DNA from: Bacteroidota bacterium
Lineage (GTDB): Bacteria > Bacteroidota > Bacteroidia > Bacteroidales > Prolixibacteraceae
Assembly: GCA_030691295.1 (NCBI GenBank)
Contig: JAUYEQ010000200.1
Span: 1 to 19,872 of the forward strand
Direction of reading: 5' to 3'
Length of the DNA: 19,872 bases
The notes under the pieces are model-generated. The model worked only from the letters and a program-made list of their open reading frames with translations, was not told where the DNA came from and ran no database searches. Every line of letters starts with the position of its first letter. The first letter of the stretch is position 1. The position numbers and the translations under genes were made by a program. Of the stretch, positions 1 through 6,850 are shown one piece after another.

Positions 1-582
1 CATGTATTTCGAACCATTCAGCAAAACCGGAAGCCATTGTCTTTGCATCCTGAACCCTGCAGTACGGCGGGTTCGCCATTCTTCGCTGATTACACCGCGT
101 TCTGCATCAATTTCTTCGTCGGTAAGTAACAGAAAATCCGACCAGTCATTCAGCACAAGTAAACAAGTATCAATCAGTCCTTCATGTTTCACCGGGATGT
201 CGCTCAGATTATAAACAGTTTCCCCAAAACTGGTGTAAGCATTTATGTTTCTTCCAAACTGCACTCCGTGTTTTTCGAGTGTGTTGATAATTCCTTTTCC
301 GGGGAAATGTTTGGTGCCATTGAAGGCCATGTGTTCCAGAAAGTGCGCCAGGCCGTTCTGGTCATCGTTTTCGAGCAAAGCGCCTACATTTTGAATGATG
401 TAAAAACTTGCACGCTCTTTGGGCTCTTCGTTGTGGCGAATGTAATAGGTCAAGCCATTTTCGAGCCGACCGATTCTGGCTGCCGGATCAACCGGGACAG
501 GTTGGTTTAGAATACCCTGACTAAAAACCATTCCTGAGAATTGAACAAGAGCAATCATCAGGATTAATCTGAATTTGATCAT
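1..582 (-). CDS. M16 family zinc metallopeptidase, N-terminal part
   Basis: This is the first 194 residues of a pitrilysin-type (M16) zinc protease; the rest lies beyond base 1. The ATG at 582 is followed by a signal peptide of about 22 residues ending FSQ, with no lipobox, so the enzyme should be periplasmic or exported. The inverted zinc motif HxxEH is visible as H80-F-L-E83-H84 in HFLEHMAFNG. A Glu at 161 lies 77 residues after the second His, the spacing of the third zinc ligand in pitrilysin, and is followed by SEEWRTRR, typical of the family. Bacteroidota homologues are usually about 930 residues with two M16 halves; here only the catalytic N-terminal half can be seen. Family assignment is firm. 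The substrate is unknown, though peptides or small proteins are usual. Confidence 0.95.
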   Translation of the reverse strand, partial: MIKFRLILMIALVQFSGMVFSQGILNQPVPVDPAARIGRLENGLTYYIRHNEEPKERASFYIIQNVGALLENDDQNGLAHFLEHMAFNGTKHFPGKGIINTLEKHGVQFGRNINAYTSFGETVYNLSDIPVKHEGLIDTCLLVLNDWSDFLLLTDEEIDAERGVISEEWRTRRTAGFRMQRQWLPVLLNGSKYM

Positions 583-674
583 ACGTTTGTTATTAGGTTG
601 AAATTTGGATTAAAAACTATTTCCGACAATTGAATCCTGTTCGCTTGTCATAATATGCACGAATAGGTAACAAA

Positions 675-682
675 CAAATGTA
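675..682 (-). promoter_or_regulatory. Candidate -7 element for the M16 peptidase gene
   Basis: The minus strand reads TACATTTG, an exact match to the Bacteroidota -7 consensus TAnnTTTG, about 90 bases upstream of the M16 start. No convincing -33 TTG is present at the expected spacing, so the call rests on the -7 box alone. Confidence 0.4.
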
Positions 683-732
683 AAAAATTACAACAACCCT
701 GGATTATTTTTGGTTTTGATGTTATTTTCTAT

Positions 733-1980
733 TTAACCTAAAAAATAAGCTGCATTTAAAGCTACTATATGATCGCCAAAATACTTTGTGTCGGGGTCGT
801 TTGAAATTACAAAAGCATACAGCAGAGGTTTGTCAAGTATTTCTTCAAGGTTTGACAAGTGTCTGATATCTTGTTTGTCAACGATTTGTTTCATCTTTAT
901 TTCAATAGCAATATACCCGTTCTGAAGTTCAATCAACAAATCTATTTCTTTCCCGTCCTGTGTTCGTAAATGAAAAAAACCGAGCGTTTTTTGTAAGGTT
1001 TTTGTTTGTTTGTAGATTTCAGCAATAACCAGACTTTCAAATTCATTTCCGGTAATACCACCTCTTTTTTGAAGGATGGTTTGGATGATACCATTGTCGA
1101 GATAATGTATTTTAGGTGTTTTTACCAATCGTTTTGTTTCGTTTCGAGACCAGGCTGGTAAAGAAAGTGCCTGATAGCTTAATTCAAAATACCGGATATA
1201 ACGCTGCACTGTTTTTGCACTCATGCCAAGTTGTGTGGCGATGGCCGATGCGTTGACCAGGTTGCCTGTATTTATTGCGAGGTACCTCTGTAATTTTACA
1301 AATGGTTCGAGGTCGCGAAACGATGCCAAATCACGGATGTCGCGTTCCAAATATGTTTGTACATAGCTTCTTAACCAATCATACTTTTCTTCTTCTGAAA
1401 GGTCCGGTTCAGATACCGCAGGATATCCACCGTATTTTAGGTAATGTTCCCATGCAATTTGTTTCCCGGCCATTTTTTTATCGAATAAAAATGATGGCAA
1501 AAACTCAATAGGATTTTCACTTAAGATAATTTGCTGAAAGATAGAATCTTCAATAATGTCCTCCCAATTATTTGTACAGAGTTCAGGTATAGTCAATGGG
1601 AACATTTCAATAATTGAACATCGCCCTGCTAAACTTTCTTTGACTTTTTCAAGGAGAAGTAACTGGCTTGATCCCAGTAGGATGTATTTAGGATCAGGCC
1701 ATTGGTCGTAAACCGACTTGATACTTTCAATTACTAAAGGCTCTTTTTGTACTTCATCAAGTATTGCGAATGGGAACATCGTCTTCCATTGAGATGCGGT
1801 AAGTTCCAAATACCGGCTGCGCATAATTGGGTCTTCGATGGAGATGTATTCATAGTGAGGAAATAATTTACAAGCCATTGTTGTTTTACCTGTTTGTCTG
1901 GCACCTGTCAATACTATTATCCGGCCAAATTTGGACGTGTTTTTTTTGAAGGTAGTGTAAGCTATTTTTCTGTTTTTCAT
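733..1980 (-). CDS. AAA-family ATPase with C-terminal DUF4143 domain
   Basis: A 415-residue protein of the AAA_14/DUF4143 ATPase family. The Walker A motif GARQTGKT is at residues 26-33 and Walker B FAILDE at 71-76. The segment YILLGSSQ (99-106) matches the conserved family segment after Walker B, and LAGR follows at 118-120 as a possible arginine finger. A winged-helix-like stretch lies around 240-275. The C-terminus carries a PD-(D/E)xK-like pattern: GNEFES at 311-316, D347, and E360-I-K362. The ATG at 1980 is preferred over an upstream in-frame ATG at 2031 because the family normally starts just before the Walker A strand and because 2031 would run through the candidate promoter. The cellular role of these proteins is not established. 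They are common, often multi-copy accessory genes in Bacteroidota. No partner gene is obvious here. Confidence 0.92.
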   Translation of the reverse strand: MKNRKIAYTTFKKNTSKFGRIIVLTGARQTGKTTMACKLFPHYEYISIEDPIMRSRYLELTASQWKTMFPFAILDEVQKEPLVIESIKSVYDQWPDPKYILLGSSQLLLLEKVKESLAGRCSIIEMFPLTIPELCTNNWEDIIEDSIFQQIILSENPIEFLPSFLFDKKMAGKQIAWEHYLKYGGYPAVSEPDLSEEEKYDWLRSYVQTYLERDIRDLASFRDLEPFVKLQRYLAINTGNLVNASAIATQLGMSAKTVQRYIRYFELSYQALSLPAWSRNETKRLVKTPKIHYLDNGIIQTILQKRGGITGNEFESLVIAEIYKQTKTLQKTLGFFHLRTQDGKEIDLLIELQNGYIAIEIKMKQIVDKQDIRHLSNLEEILDKPLLYAFVISNDPDTKYFGDHIVALNAAYFLG

Positions 1981-2004
1981 CTTCGCCCTATTGTTTACTT
2001 TTTG

Positions 2005-2032
2005 CGAAGTTATCACTTTTATAAATAACAAA
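2005..2032 (-). promoter_or_regulatory. Possible promoter of the DUF4143 ATPase gene
   Basis: On the minus strand TTTG (2029-2032) is followed after 16 bases by TAACTTCG (2005-2012), one mismatch from TAnnTTTG. The spacing is shorter than the usual ~19-20. The tandem repeats begin only about 9 bases upstream of the -33 element. Confidence 0.3.
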
Positions 2033-2040
2033 TCGATGTA

Positions 2041-2121
2041 ATTCCTAAATTTACGCCAAAATCAGAAATTGTATTCCTAAATTTACGCCAAAATCAGGAA
2101 TTTAAGTCTTGATTTTACGCC
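2041..2121. repeat. Three phased 32-bp tandem repeat units upstream of the ATPase gene
   Basis: ATTCCTAAATTTACGCC occurs at 2041-2057 and again at 2073-2089, exactly 32 bases apart, and each is followed by AAAATCAG(G/A)AATT. A degenerate third unit keeps phase, with TTTTACGCC at 2113-2121 (two times 32 from TTTACGCC-type bases in unit 1). The third unit is cut short by the 47-bp hairpin that starts at 2123. Each unit is itself an imperfect palindrome, with CCT and TTT to the left of ACGCC answered by AAA and AGG to the right. The array lies directly upstream of the candidate ATPase promoter, as an operator would. Confidence 0.8.
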
Positions 2122-2122
2122 G

Positions 2123-2169
2123 AGCTTTCCCAAAGTTTATTTTCAGTTTAAATAAACTTTGGGAAAGCT
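2123..2169 (-). repeat. 47-bp perfect hairpin repeat, copy 1 (3' of the serpin operon)
   Basis: Two perfectly complementary 20-base arms (2123-2142 and 2150-2169, beginning AGCTTTCCCAAAG) enclose a 7-base loop. It starts 5 bases past the stop codon of the last gene of the minus-strand operon. Read in the sense of that operon its centre is TTTAAACTGAAA, the same as in the copy at 6633-6679. No T-run follows in the operon sense, so it is not a textbook intrinsic terminator. It may terminate or stabilise the 3' end of the transcript. Confidence 0.85.
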
Positions 2170-2174
2170 TAACA

Positions 2175-2630
2175 TTAATAACTATAGGTGTATGTTTTGC
2201 TGGCAATTACTCCTGAAGAATTTTTGCCGTAAAGAATAAAATCCACGTTGCTTTTTCCCTGTTCCCTTATTCCTGAAATATCGAAACTATAGTCTTTGGT
2301 GACCAGCGCTTTGCAATTATCCTCATTAGAATTATGCCTGATCTCAAAGGTTGGCGGCGGAAGGGGAGGCGTTCCGCACCAGGGATGAATTAATGCCAGA
2401 TCCACTTGGTGTTCTTCACAACCTCCGCTATACTGAAGGGTTAATTTCAGGCAGTCGCCAACAAGTTGTGCATTGATGAGGTTGATTGGATCGGTTTTAA
2501 GGCTGTCGTAATTCGCGGCATCCAGATCAACGTATTGCAGACAATCGCCCTGCCTGATTTCCACATCTTGTGCTTGCTCGGTACACGCGTACAGGAAGAA
2601 AAATGGAATTAGAAATAATATTGATTTCAT
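2175..2630 (-). CDS. Cysteine-containing lipoprotein of unknown function
   Basis: A 151-residue protein with a short hydrophobic signal peptide and lipobox FLYAC, so Cys16 is the likely lipidated residue. The mature part contains further cysteines in the patterns GDCLK, SGGCEEH, HPWCG and EDNCKA. From memory, the GDCL...SGGCEEH...CKAL layout recurs in small Bacteroidota lipoproteins, but I cannot name a characterised function. A proline-rich turn (PPLPPP) sits mid-protein and the C-terminus ends in alternating aromatic beta-strand residues. The start codon overlaps the stop of the PrcB-like gene by four bases (ATGA), which implies translational coupling in an operon with the PrcB-like protein and the serpin. 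The gene ends immediately before the 47-bp hairpin. Confidence 0.8.
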   Translation of the reverse strand: MKSILFLIPFFFLYACTEQAQDVEIRQGDCLQYVDLDAANYDSLKTDPINLINAQLVGDCLKLTLQYSGGCEEHQVDLALIHPWCGTPPLPPPTFEIRHNSNEDNCKALVTKDYSFDISGIREQGKSNVDFILYGKNSSGVIASKTYTYSY

Positions 2631-3094
2631 GATAAGTTCTTGAAAATGATTCTCTTTTCTGTTTTAGAAATTTTCAGGATAAAGAATGGCTGTGTAATTA
2701 CAGTAGGAGCGATTCCGTTGGGAGACTGGTGGCGAATAGTTACTGTTAAGTCATTTGGGTTTTCTACAACACTTTCAATTTCAATTGAGTATCCGCCAAA
2801 CATTTTTATATCATCAAATAAAGCAATAATTGTAAAATTTGTAAAATCAAATTCAGTCTCGGTAAAATTGTCAGTTACATTATTAACTGAATTCAATTTG
2901 TTCATTAACTCAGTCCAATCGTTGTTATTTGAGATAATCATGTTTTGCATCGGAATATTCTCACCACCGTTTCCATACAAGTTACCACTTGCAACAAGAG
3001 TAGTTGAAATCTGCACAGGCAAGAACGCATCATCAACGGTACTATTGCAACCAAAAAAGCCAGCAAGAGTCAATAAAAAAAACATCAATTTCAT
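2627..3094 (-). CDS. PrcB C-terminal-domain-like lipoprotein
   Basis: The ATG at 3094 is chosen because it places a lipoprotein signal peptide at the N-terminus (MKLMFFLLTLAGFFGC, Cys16); a longer reading from 3142 would bury that signal. The protein has 155 residues. Residues about 83-144 resemble the PrcB C-terminal domain: DFTNFTIIALFDD, then the GGYSIEI motif (100-106), a beta-hairpin ending NPNDLTVTI, and the late TQPFFILKI segment (134-142). PrcB is the subunit that helps assemble the PrtP (dentilisin) protease complex in Treponema denticola, and related domains are widespread as surface lipoproteins. An envelope protein that engages a protease or related ligand is a reasonable inference but not shown. 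The gene lies 81 bases downstream of the serpin and overlaps the next lipoprotein gene by four bases. Confidence 0.75.
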   Translation of the reverse strand: MKLMFFLLTLAGFFGCNSTVDDAFLPVQISTTLVASGNLYGNGGENIPMQNMIISNNNDWTELMNKLNSVNNVTDNFTETEFDFTNFTIIALFDDIKMFGGYSIEIESVVENPNDLTVTIRHQSPNGIAPTVITQPFFILKISKTEKRIIFKNLS

Positions 3095-3175
3095 GTTTAG
3101 TATATTTAAAATCAGACTACTGTTCTCAATAATTTGCATCAAAACGACTGCATTTCTATTCTCAAGAAGCTCTCT

Positions 3176-4399
3176 TTATTCCTGCTTCGGATCCATTACT
3201 TTGCCAATAAACAAAATGGCTTGGGTGTCTTTTTCGCGGATTGCAAATACAAACGGATGATCGACCCGGAAAGAATTGTCAACTGGCATAGAAGTTACAC
3301 CAACAGTAATTCCTGTTACAGCTGCTGCTTCGGTTCCCCGCTCGTCAACTTTGATGTATGTTTTGTGCATTACTTCAGAAATAACCAGTTTAGCCGCATC
3401 AGAAATTCCACTCAGATTGGCTTTTGCGTCATTGAAAGCATCTGTCATTCCCAATGCTGCCAGTTCATCTTTCAGGCTATTGTCAAATTTGAACTCGAAT
3501 TTTGGTAGAAACACTTCTTTTTTCTGTTCTGAAAGTTTCGAAATCCAGTCGTTCACATTTTCAGGATTCAGGAGTGAAATTACATTGTCAGTTTTTTTAC
3601 CAGTTTGGGGCAAAAAAATCAACATTGAGTATTTTCCGCTTCCATAAGGCATTTCGAGTAGCTGGAAATCGGTATGATTAAAATAATTGAACGGTTTTTC
3701 GATTTTCATGGTTGGTACCTGAATCACCGTATTGTCTTCTTTTGTGAAGCTCCTGTCAGCAGTTTCTTTCGTGTCGAAACGGTATTTCCATTCGCCGTTA
3801 AAATAAATGGCATTCAGCAAATACATTACATCTTCGGCTTTTACTTCTTCTATTATCTTGTCTATTTTCCCTTTGGTTTTGGTGTTCACCCAGCCATTAA
3901 CTTTGTTCACTGTTTCGGTATTTTTCGTGAAATCCAGGCCTTCAACTTCCGCATTGTAAAAATTTTGGTTGGTGGTTTTGAAAGCATCTTTTTTAGGGAA
4001 TGTGTTCCGGTAGAAAATTGCGTTCGAGATCGACAGTTCCACTTTCGGATCGTGGCTGATAAGCGCTGCAACCAAATCCTTGTAGCTCTGGTTGATGTCC
4101 TCAGATGTCATGCCTGCTTTGTGCAGCATTTGCTCCATTTGTGCCTTGGTATTGCCTTCAGTTCCGTTGTAAACCATCGCCAAAGCCAGCGAAACGCTCA
4201 TGGGCGAAATCATGGTATTCTTTGGTTCATTAAGCGAAGCATCCACTTTCCTGAATAACTCAAATCCAAACTGATTGTCGGCAGCAATTATTTTGGCCGA
4301 TTTTTCGTTGGGTGTCAGATCAGTAACCTTGGGCTCGTTCTCAGCATTATTGCAGGAAAAAAGAAAAGTGAGCAGTAACATGGAAATTATTCGTTTCAT
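3176..4399 (-). CDS. Serpin-family protease inhibitor, predicted lipoprotein
   Basis: A full-length serpin of 407 residues. The signal peptide ends in FLFSC, so the protein is probably lipid-anchored at Cys16. The serpin fold is recognised by NTMISPMSVSLALAMVYNG (61-79), YLLNAIYFNGEWKYRF (193-208), the SEVMHKTYIKVDERGTEAAA hinge region (341-360) and the C-terminal VDHPFVFAIRE. The hinge has Glu at P17, Gly at P15, Thr at P14 and small residues at P12-P10, the pattern of an inhibitory, strand-inserting serpin. Counting 17 residues from E353 puts the scissile bond at Thr369-Ser370. Counting back from PFVF gives Met371, so the P1 residue is uncertain by two. Bacteroidota surface serpins such as miropin of Tannerella protect the cell from host or self proteases. 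It appears to be the first gene of the three-gene lipoprotein operon. Confidence 0.96.
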   Translation of the reverse strand: MKRIISMLLLTFLFSCNNAENEPKVTDLTPNEKSAKIIAADNQFGFELFRKVDASLNEPKNTMISPMSVSLALAMVYNGTEGNTKAQMEQMLHKAGMTSEDINQSYKDLVAALISHDPKVELSISNAIFYRNTFPKKDAFKTTNQNFYNAEVEGLDFTKNTETVNKVNGWVNTKTKGKIDKIIEEVKAEDVMYLLNAIYFNGEWKYRFDTKETADRSFTKEDNTVIQVPTMKIEKPFNYFNHTDFQLLEMPYGSGKYSMLIFLPQTGKKTDNVISLLNPENVNDWISKLSEQKKEVFLPKFEFKFDNSLKDELAALGMTDAFNDAKANLSGISDAAKLVISEVMHKTYIKVDERGTEAAAVTGITVGVTSMPVDNSFRVDHPFVFAIREKDTQAILFIGKVMDPKQE

Positions 4400-4605
4400 G
4401 GCAAATGTTTTTAAGTTATAATTTCAAGATGTCAATGCGGTGCAAATGGTTGCGTTGACATTGTTGGTAAAGATAGTCAATTTAAAAAATACATCAGACG
4501 CAACTATTTCGTTTGCCATTCCATCTAATTGACAACTGAATCGCCCCAGGCAATTAAATCAGGGGTAAAGTACTGTTGAAATACTCAAAGTTTTAATTAA
4601 TCGGT

Positions 4606-4613
4606 TAATTTTG
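4606..4613 (+). promoter_or_regulatory. Candidate -7 element for the ECF sigma operon
   Basis: TAATTTTG matches TAnnTTTG exactly and lies 23 bases before the TTG start of the sigma-factor gene, implying a very short leader. The best upstream TTG is 27 bases away, longer than usual, so the -33 element is not clear. Confidence 0.4.
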
Positions 4614-4636
4614 AGTGATCAGATTAAAAATAGGAA

Positions 4637-5197
4637 TTGGAAGATTTTACATCGATAATATCCGATTGCATTGCCGGAAGCCGGAAAGCGCAGGCAAAGC
4701 TATATCATCAGTTTGCCCCGAAAATGTTCGGGGTGTGTTTGCGTTATGCCAAAGATGCAACTGAGGCTGAAGATAACCTTCAGGATGGATTTGTGAAAGT
4801 TTTTACCAATTTGAAATCGTTTCGGCAGGAAGGTTCTTTTGAAGGTTGGATTAGGCGAATCATGATAAACGTTTCTCTGGAAAAGTTGAGGAAGCAACAT
4901 CTGATGTATCCTGTTGAAGATGTTTCGGTGTATGATACCATCAATTTTTCGGATGATGTGATCGCGAAAATTTCGGCTGACGATCTTGTAAAACTGATTC
5001 AGGAATTGCCCCCGCGTTACCGGCTGGTTTTTAACCTTTATGTGATTGAAGGCATGTCGCACCAGGAAATAGCCAAAGAAATGTCGATCACGCAGGGAAC
5101 CTCTAAGTCGAATCTGGCGAGAGCCAGGGAAATAATGAAAAAGAAAGTTCAGGAGAACTTCGGTGAAATAAATGCCCAAAACAATTATACGGCATGA
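4637..5197 (+). CDS. ECF-type RNA polymerase sigma factor
   Basis: A 186-residue sigma-70 family protein of extracytoplasmic-function size. Region 2 spans about 20-90, with FAPKMFGVCLRYAKD, EAEDNLQDGFVKVF and FEGWIRRIMINVSLEKLRKQ. Region 4 spans about 114-170, with QELPPRYRLVFNLYVIEGMSHQEIAKEM and a helix-turn-helix through TQGTSKSNLARAR. The TTG at 4637 is taken as start because an in-frame TAG lies immediately upstream (4631) and the next ATG (residue 30) would remove the first helix of region 2. GGA at 4633-4635 is close to it. It is followed, with a four-base ATGA overlap, by a membrane-anchored protein, the usual arrangement for an ECF sigma factor and its regulator or target. It should direct transcription of a small envelope regulon, but the target promoter cannot be read from this window. 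Confidence 0.95.
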   Translation: MEDFTSIISDCIAGSRKAQAKLYHQFAPKMFGVCLRYAKDATEAEDNLQDGFVKVFTNLKSFRQEGSFEGWIRRIMINVSLEKLRKQHLMYPVEDVSVYDTINFSDDVIAKISADDLVKLIQELPPRYRLVFNLYVIEGMSHQEIAKEMSITQGTSKSNLARAREIMKKKVQENFGEINAQNNYTA

Positions 5198-6612
5198 AGA
5201 GAGATGAAAATATAGACGATTTATTCCGGGAAAAACTTCGGAATTACGAAAAGGAACCTCCGGCTTATTTGTTGCAGAATGTGCTGGATGGAGTTGCCGG
5301 AGCCCGACGGAACCGAAAAATAGTTTTTTGGAGGGTCGCCGGAGTTGCCGCCGCGATTCTTCTGGCTTTCGTGGCCGGATGGCAATTGCAGCACCTGAAC
5401 AGCGAAACCTCGCCTCAGCAGATTGTTGTTGGCCCGAGTTCTTCTCCGGAAATACCTACTGCAAAACAGTTTGGTCCTGAAGAGAAAATAACCTTGGATA
5501 AGGTTCCGGAAACTGGTTTGTCCAGAGATGAAAAATCATTCAAGTCTGCATCTGATAAAGATTTGCAGATTGCGAGCCGAATCAGTTCTCAGGAAAAGAA
5601 AATTACCAATGAACCAATATTGAGTGCACGCGCTACTGTATCAAACTTGATGCATCCGATAAAAATCAGGAGTCATAGGATAATCAGCAATAATCAATGT
5701 GCAAATGTGTTGCATGAAATGAAGGTGAAAGACACAAACTTCGATCAGTTTGAAATGACCATCGATCAACAGATAATTGAGCAAAACAAGCAACAATTTC
5801 TGGCGCAGAATGAAAAACAGAAGAAAGTCCGCTGGCTGGTTGGCGCACAGGTTTCACCGGCATTCAATGTCTCGGGCAGCAGCCATTCGCAGGTTTATGC
5901 AAGCAACATGCTGAACTCAGCCAACAATCCTGTTGATATTGGTGGTGGAATTTCGGTGGAATACAAAAAAGGCAAACGCCTTAGCGTGCAGAGTGGTGTT
6001 TATTATTCAGGGTTGGGACAGGCTTCCGGAAATTCAAGCCGTTCATCAGCAAATAGTGATTATATGTTTGCCAGTGCCGATCGTGGAGCTGAGTATTTTA
6101 ATACTTCGGTAAATATTGACACCAAATCGAGTAAAATGATGATGAACAGTGCCGCCGGTGTAATTGAATTCAGCAGTGTTCCTTCAGGAATAGTTCTGGG
6201 CGCGAATCTCGACGAAAAGGCGATGGTATCGAACGCCGTGGTGGTTTCTGACGCACGGTTTATTCAGAATTTTGAGTACATCGAAATTCCGCTTTATTTG
6301 CGATATACGATTATCGATTCCAGATTTGATGTGGAAATGATGGGCGGTTTCAGCTCAAATATGCTGGTAGGAAACCAAACTTTTATGGAAAGTGGTGACG
6401 GCAAAAACCTTGTTGGCAAAACACAAGACATGCAATTGCTGAATTACAGCGGAACGTTGGGCGTCGGCTTAAAATATGGTTTATCAAAACGTGTTTTCCT
6501 GAATGTGGAACCTCGCGTTAAATACTACCTTAATTCGCTGAACAACAACTCGTCGGTTACTTACAAACCTTACACCATTGGAGTTTTTACCGGTTTAAGT
6601 TTTGAATTTTAA
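5194..6612 (+). CDS. TM-anchored protein with C-terminal outer-membrane beta-barrel-like domain
   Basis: A 472-residue protein translationally coupled to the sigma factor. Residues 1-42 are charged and contain DDLFREKLRNYEKEPPAYLL, an N-terminal motif common to proteins encoded next to Bacteroidota ECF sigma factors. A single hydrophobic helix follows at about 43-63 (VFWRVAGVAAAILLAFVAGW). A long low-complexity, Ser/Gln/Lys-rich linker runs to about 208. From about 212 the sequence alternates polar and hydrophobic residues with aromatic strand ends (LVGAQVSPAFNVS, LSVQSGVYYSGLG, FEYIEIPLYLRYTI, YTIGVFTGLSFEF) and ends in Phe, as in outer-membrane beta-barrel domains of the OMP_b-brl type. The N-terminal helix could act as an anti-sigma anchor. 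How one protein satisfies both an inner-membrane helix and a barrel is not resolved here. A 47-bp hairpin lies 20 bases past its stop. Confidence 0.85.
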   Translation: MKRDENIDDLFREKLRNYEKEPPAYLLQNVLDGVAGARRNRKIVFWRVAGVAAAILLAFVAGWQLQHLNSETSPQQIVVGPSSSPEIPTAKQFGPEEKITLDKVPETGLSRDEKSFKSASDKDLQIASRISSQEKKITNEPILSARATVSNLMHPIKIRSHRIISNNQCANVLHEMKVKDTNFDQFEMTIDQQIIEQNKQQFLAQNEKQKKVRWLVGAQVSPAFNVSGSSHSQVYASNMLNSANNPVDIGGGISVEYKKGKRLSVQSGVYYSGLGQASGNSSRSSANSDYMFASADRGAEYFNTSVNIDTKSSKMMMNSAAGVIEFSSVPSGIVLGANLDEKAMVSNAVVVSDARFIQNFEYIEIPLYLRYTIIDSRFDVEMMGGFSSNMLVGNQTFMESGDGKNLVGKTQDMQLLNYSGTLGVGLKYGLSKRVFLNVEPRVKYYLNSLNNNSSVTYKPYTIGVFTGLSFEF

Positions 6613-6632
6613 AGGAGTGGTCAGTGTGTTAT

Positions 6633-6679
6633 AGCTTTCCTAAAGTTTTTTTTAAACTGAAAAAAACTTTGGGAAAGCT
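6633..6679 (+). repeat. 47-bp hairpin repeat, copy 2 (3' of the sigma operon)
   Basis: Twenty-base arms at 6633-6652 and 6660-6679 pair completely except for one T-G wobble, around a 7-base loop. Length, arm sequence (AGCTTTCC.AAAG) and loop match the hairpin at 2123-2169 read on the opposite strand. Relative to that copy one arm base pair has been exchanged from A-T to T-A on both sides, which preserves pairing. The element follows the stop of the beta-barrel gene by 20 bases and has the same orientation to its gene as copy 1. Confidence 0.85.
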
Positions 6680-6708
6680 TTGCCTGGAGTTTTGATGAGT
6701 TATTTTTG
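6679..6708 (+). promoter_or_regulatory. Candidate promoter of the beta-barrel/LVIVD operon
   Basis: TTTG at 6679-6682 is followed after 18 bases by TATTTTTG at 6701-6708, an exact TAnnTTTG box. This implies a leader of about 135 bases before the ATG at 6851. The -33 TTTG starts in the last base of the 47-bp hairpin. Confidence 0.5.
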
Positions 6709-6850
6709 ACAAGATCCACTTCCTTCCCTGAATAAATTTCTACCCCGCGCAACCTTTTTTTCGGTCATCACATCTTCAAAACAGTACGAAAACCAAAAAT
6801 AGAATTCAATTGTCATCAGGAAAATTAAAAACTAAAAAAACCAAAATCAA

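Noticed and set aside
184..510. Plus-strand ORFs in the first 510 bases
   Set aside because: They are antisense to the M16 peptidase, whose zinc motif and signal peptide are clear; their translations show no coherent family features.
1978..2009. CTTCGC/GCGAAG inverted repeat next to the ATPase start codon as an RNA switch
   Set aside because: If the candidate promoter is right, transcription starts inside the repeat, so the distal arm would not be in the message; six-base arms at this distance also occur by chance.
2041..2121. Short CRISPR array
   Set aside because: The 32-base units are contiguous with no spacers, only two are near-identical, and no cas gene is present.
3094..3142. Longer N-terminus for the PrcB-like protein
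   Set aside because: Starting at 3142 would bury the lipoprotein signal peptide 16 residues in; the ATG at 3094 gives a normal one.
2640..3260. Plus-strand ORF of 206 codons opposite the PrcB-like gene
   Set aside because: The minus-strand gene has a lipobox, a recognisable domain and operon overlap; the plus-strand translation looks like the complement of beta-strand codons.
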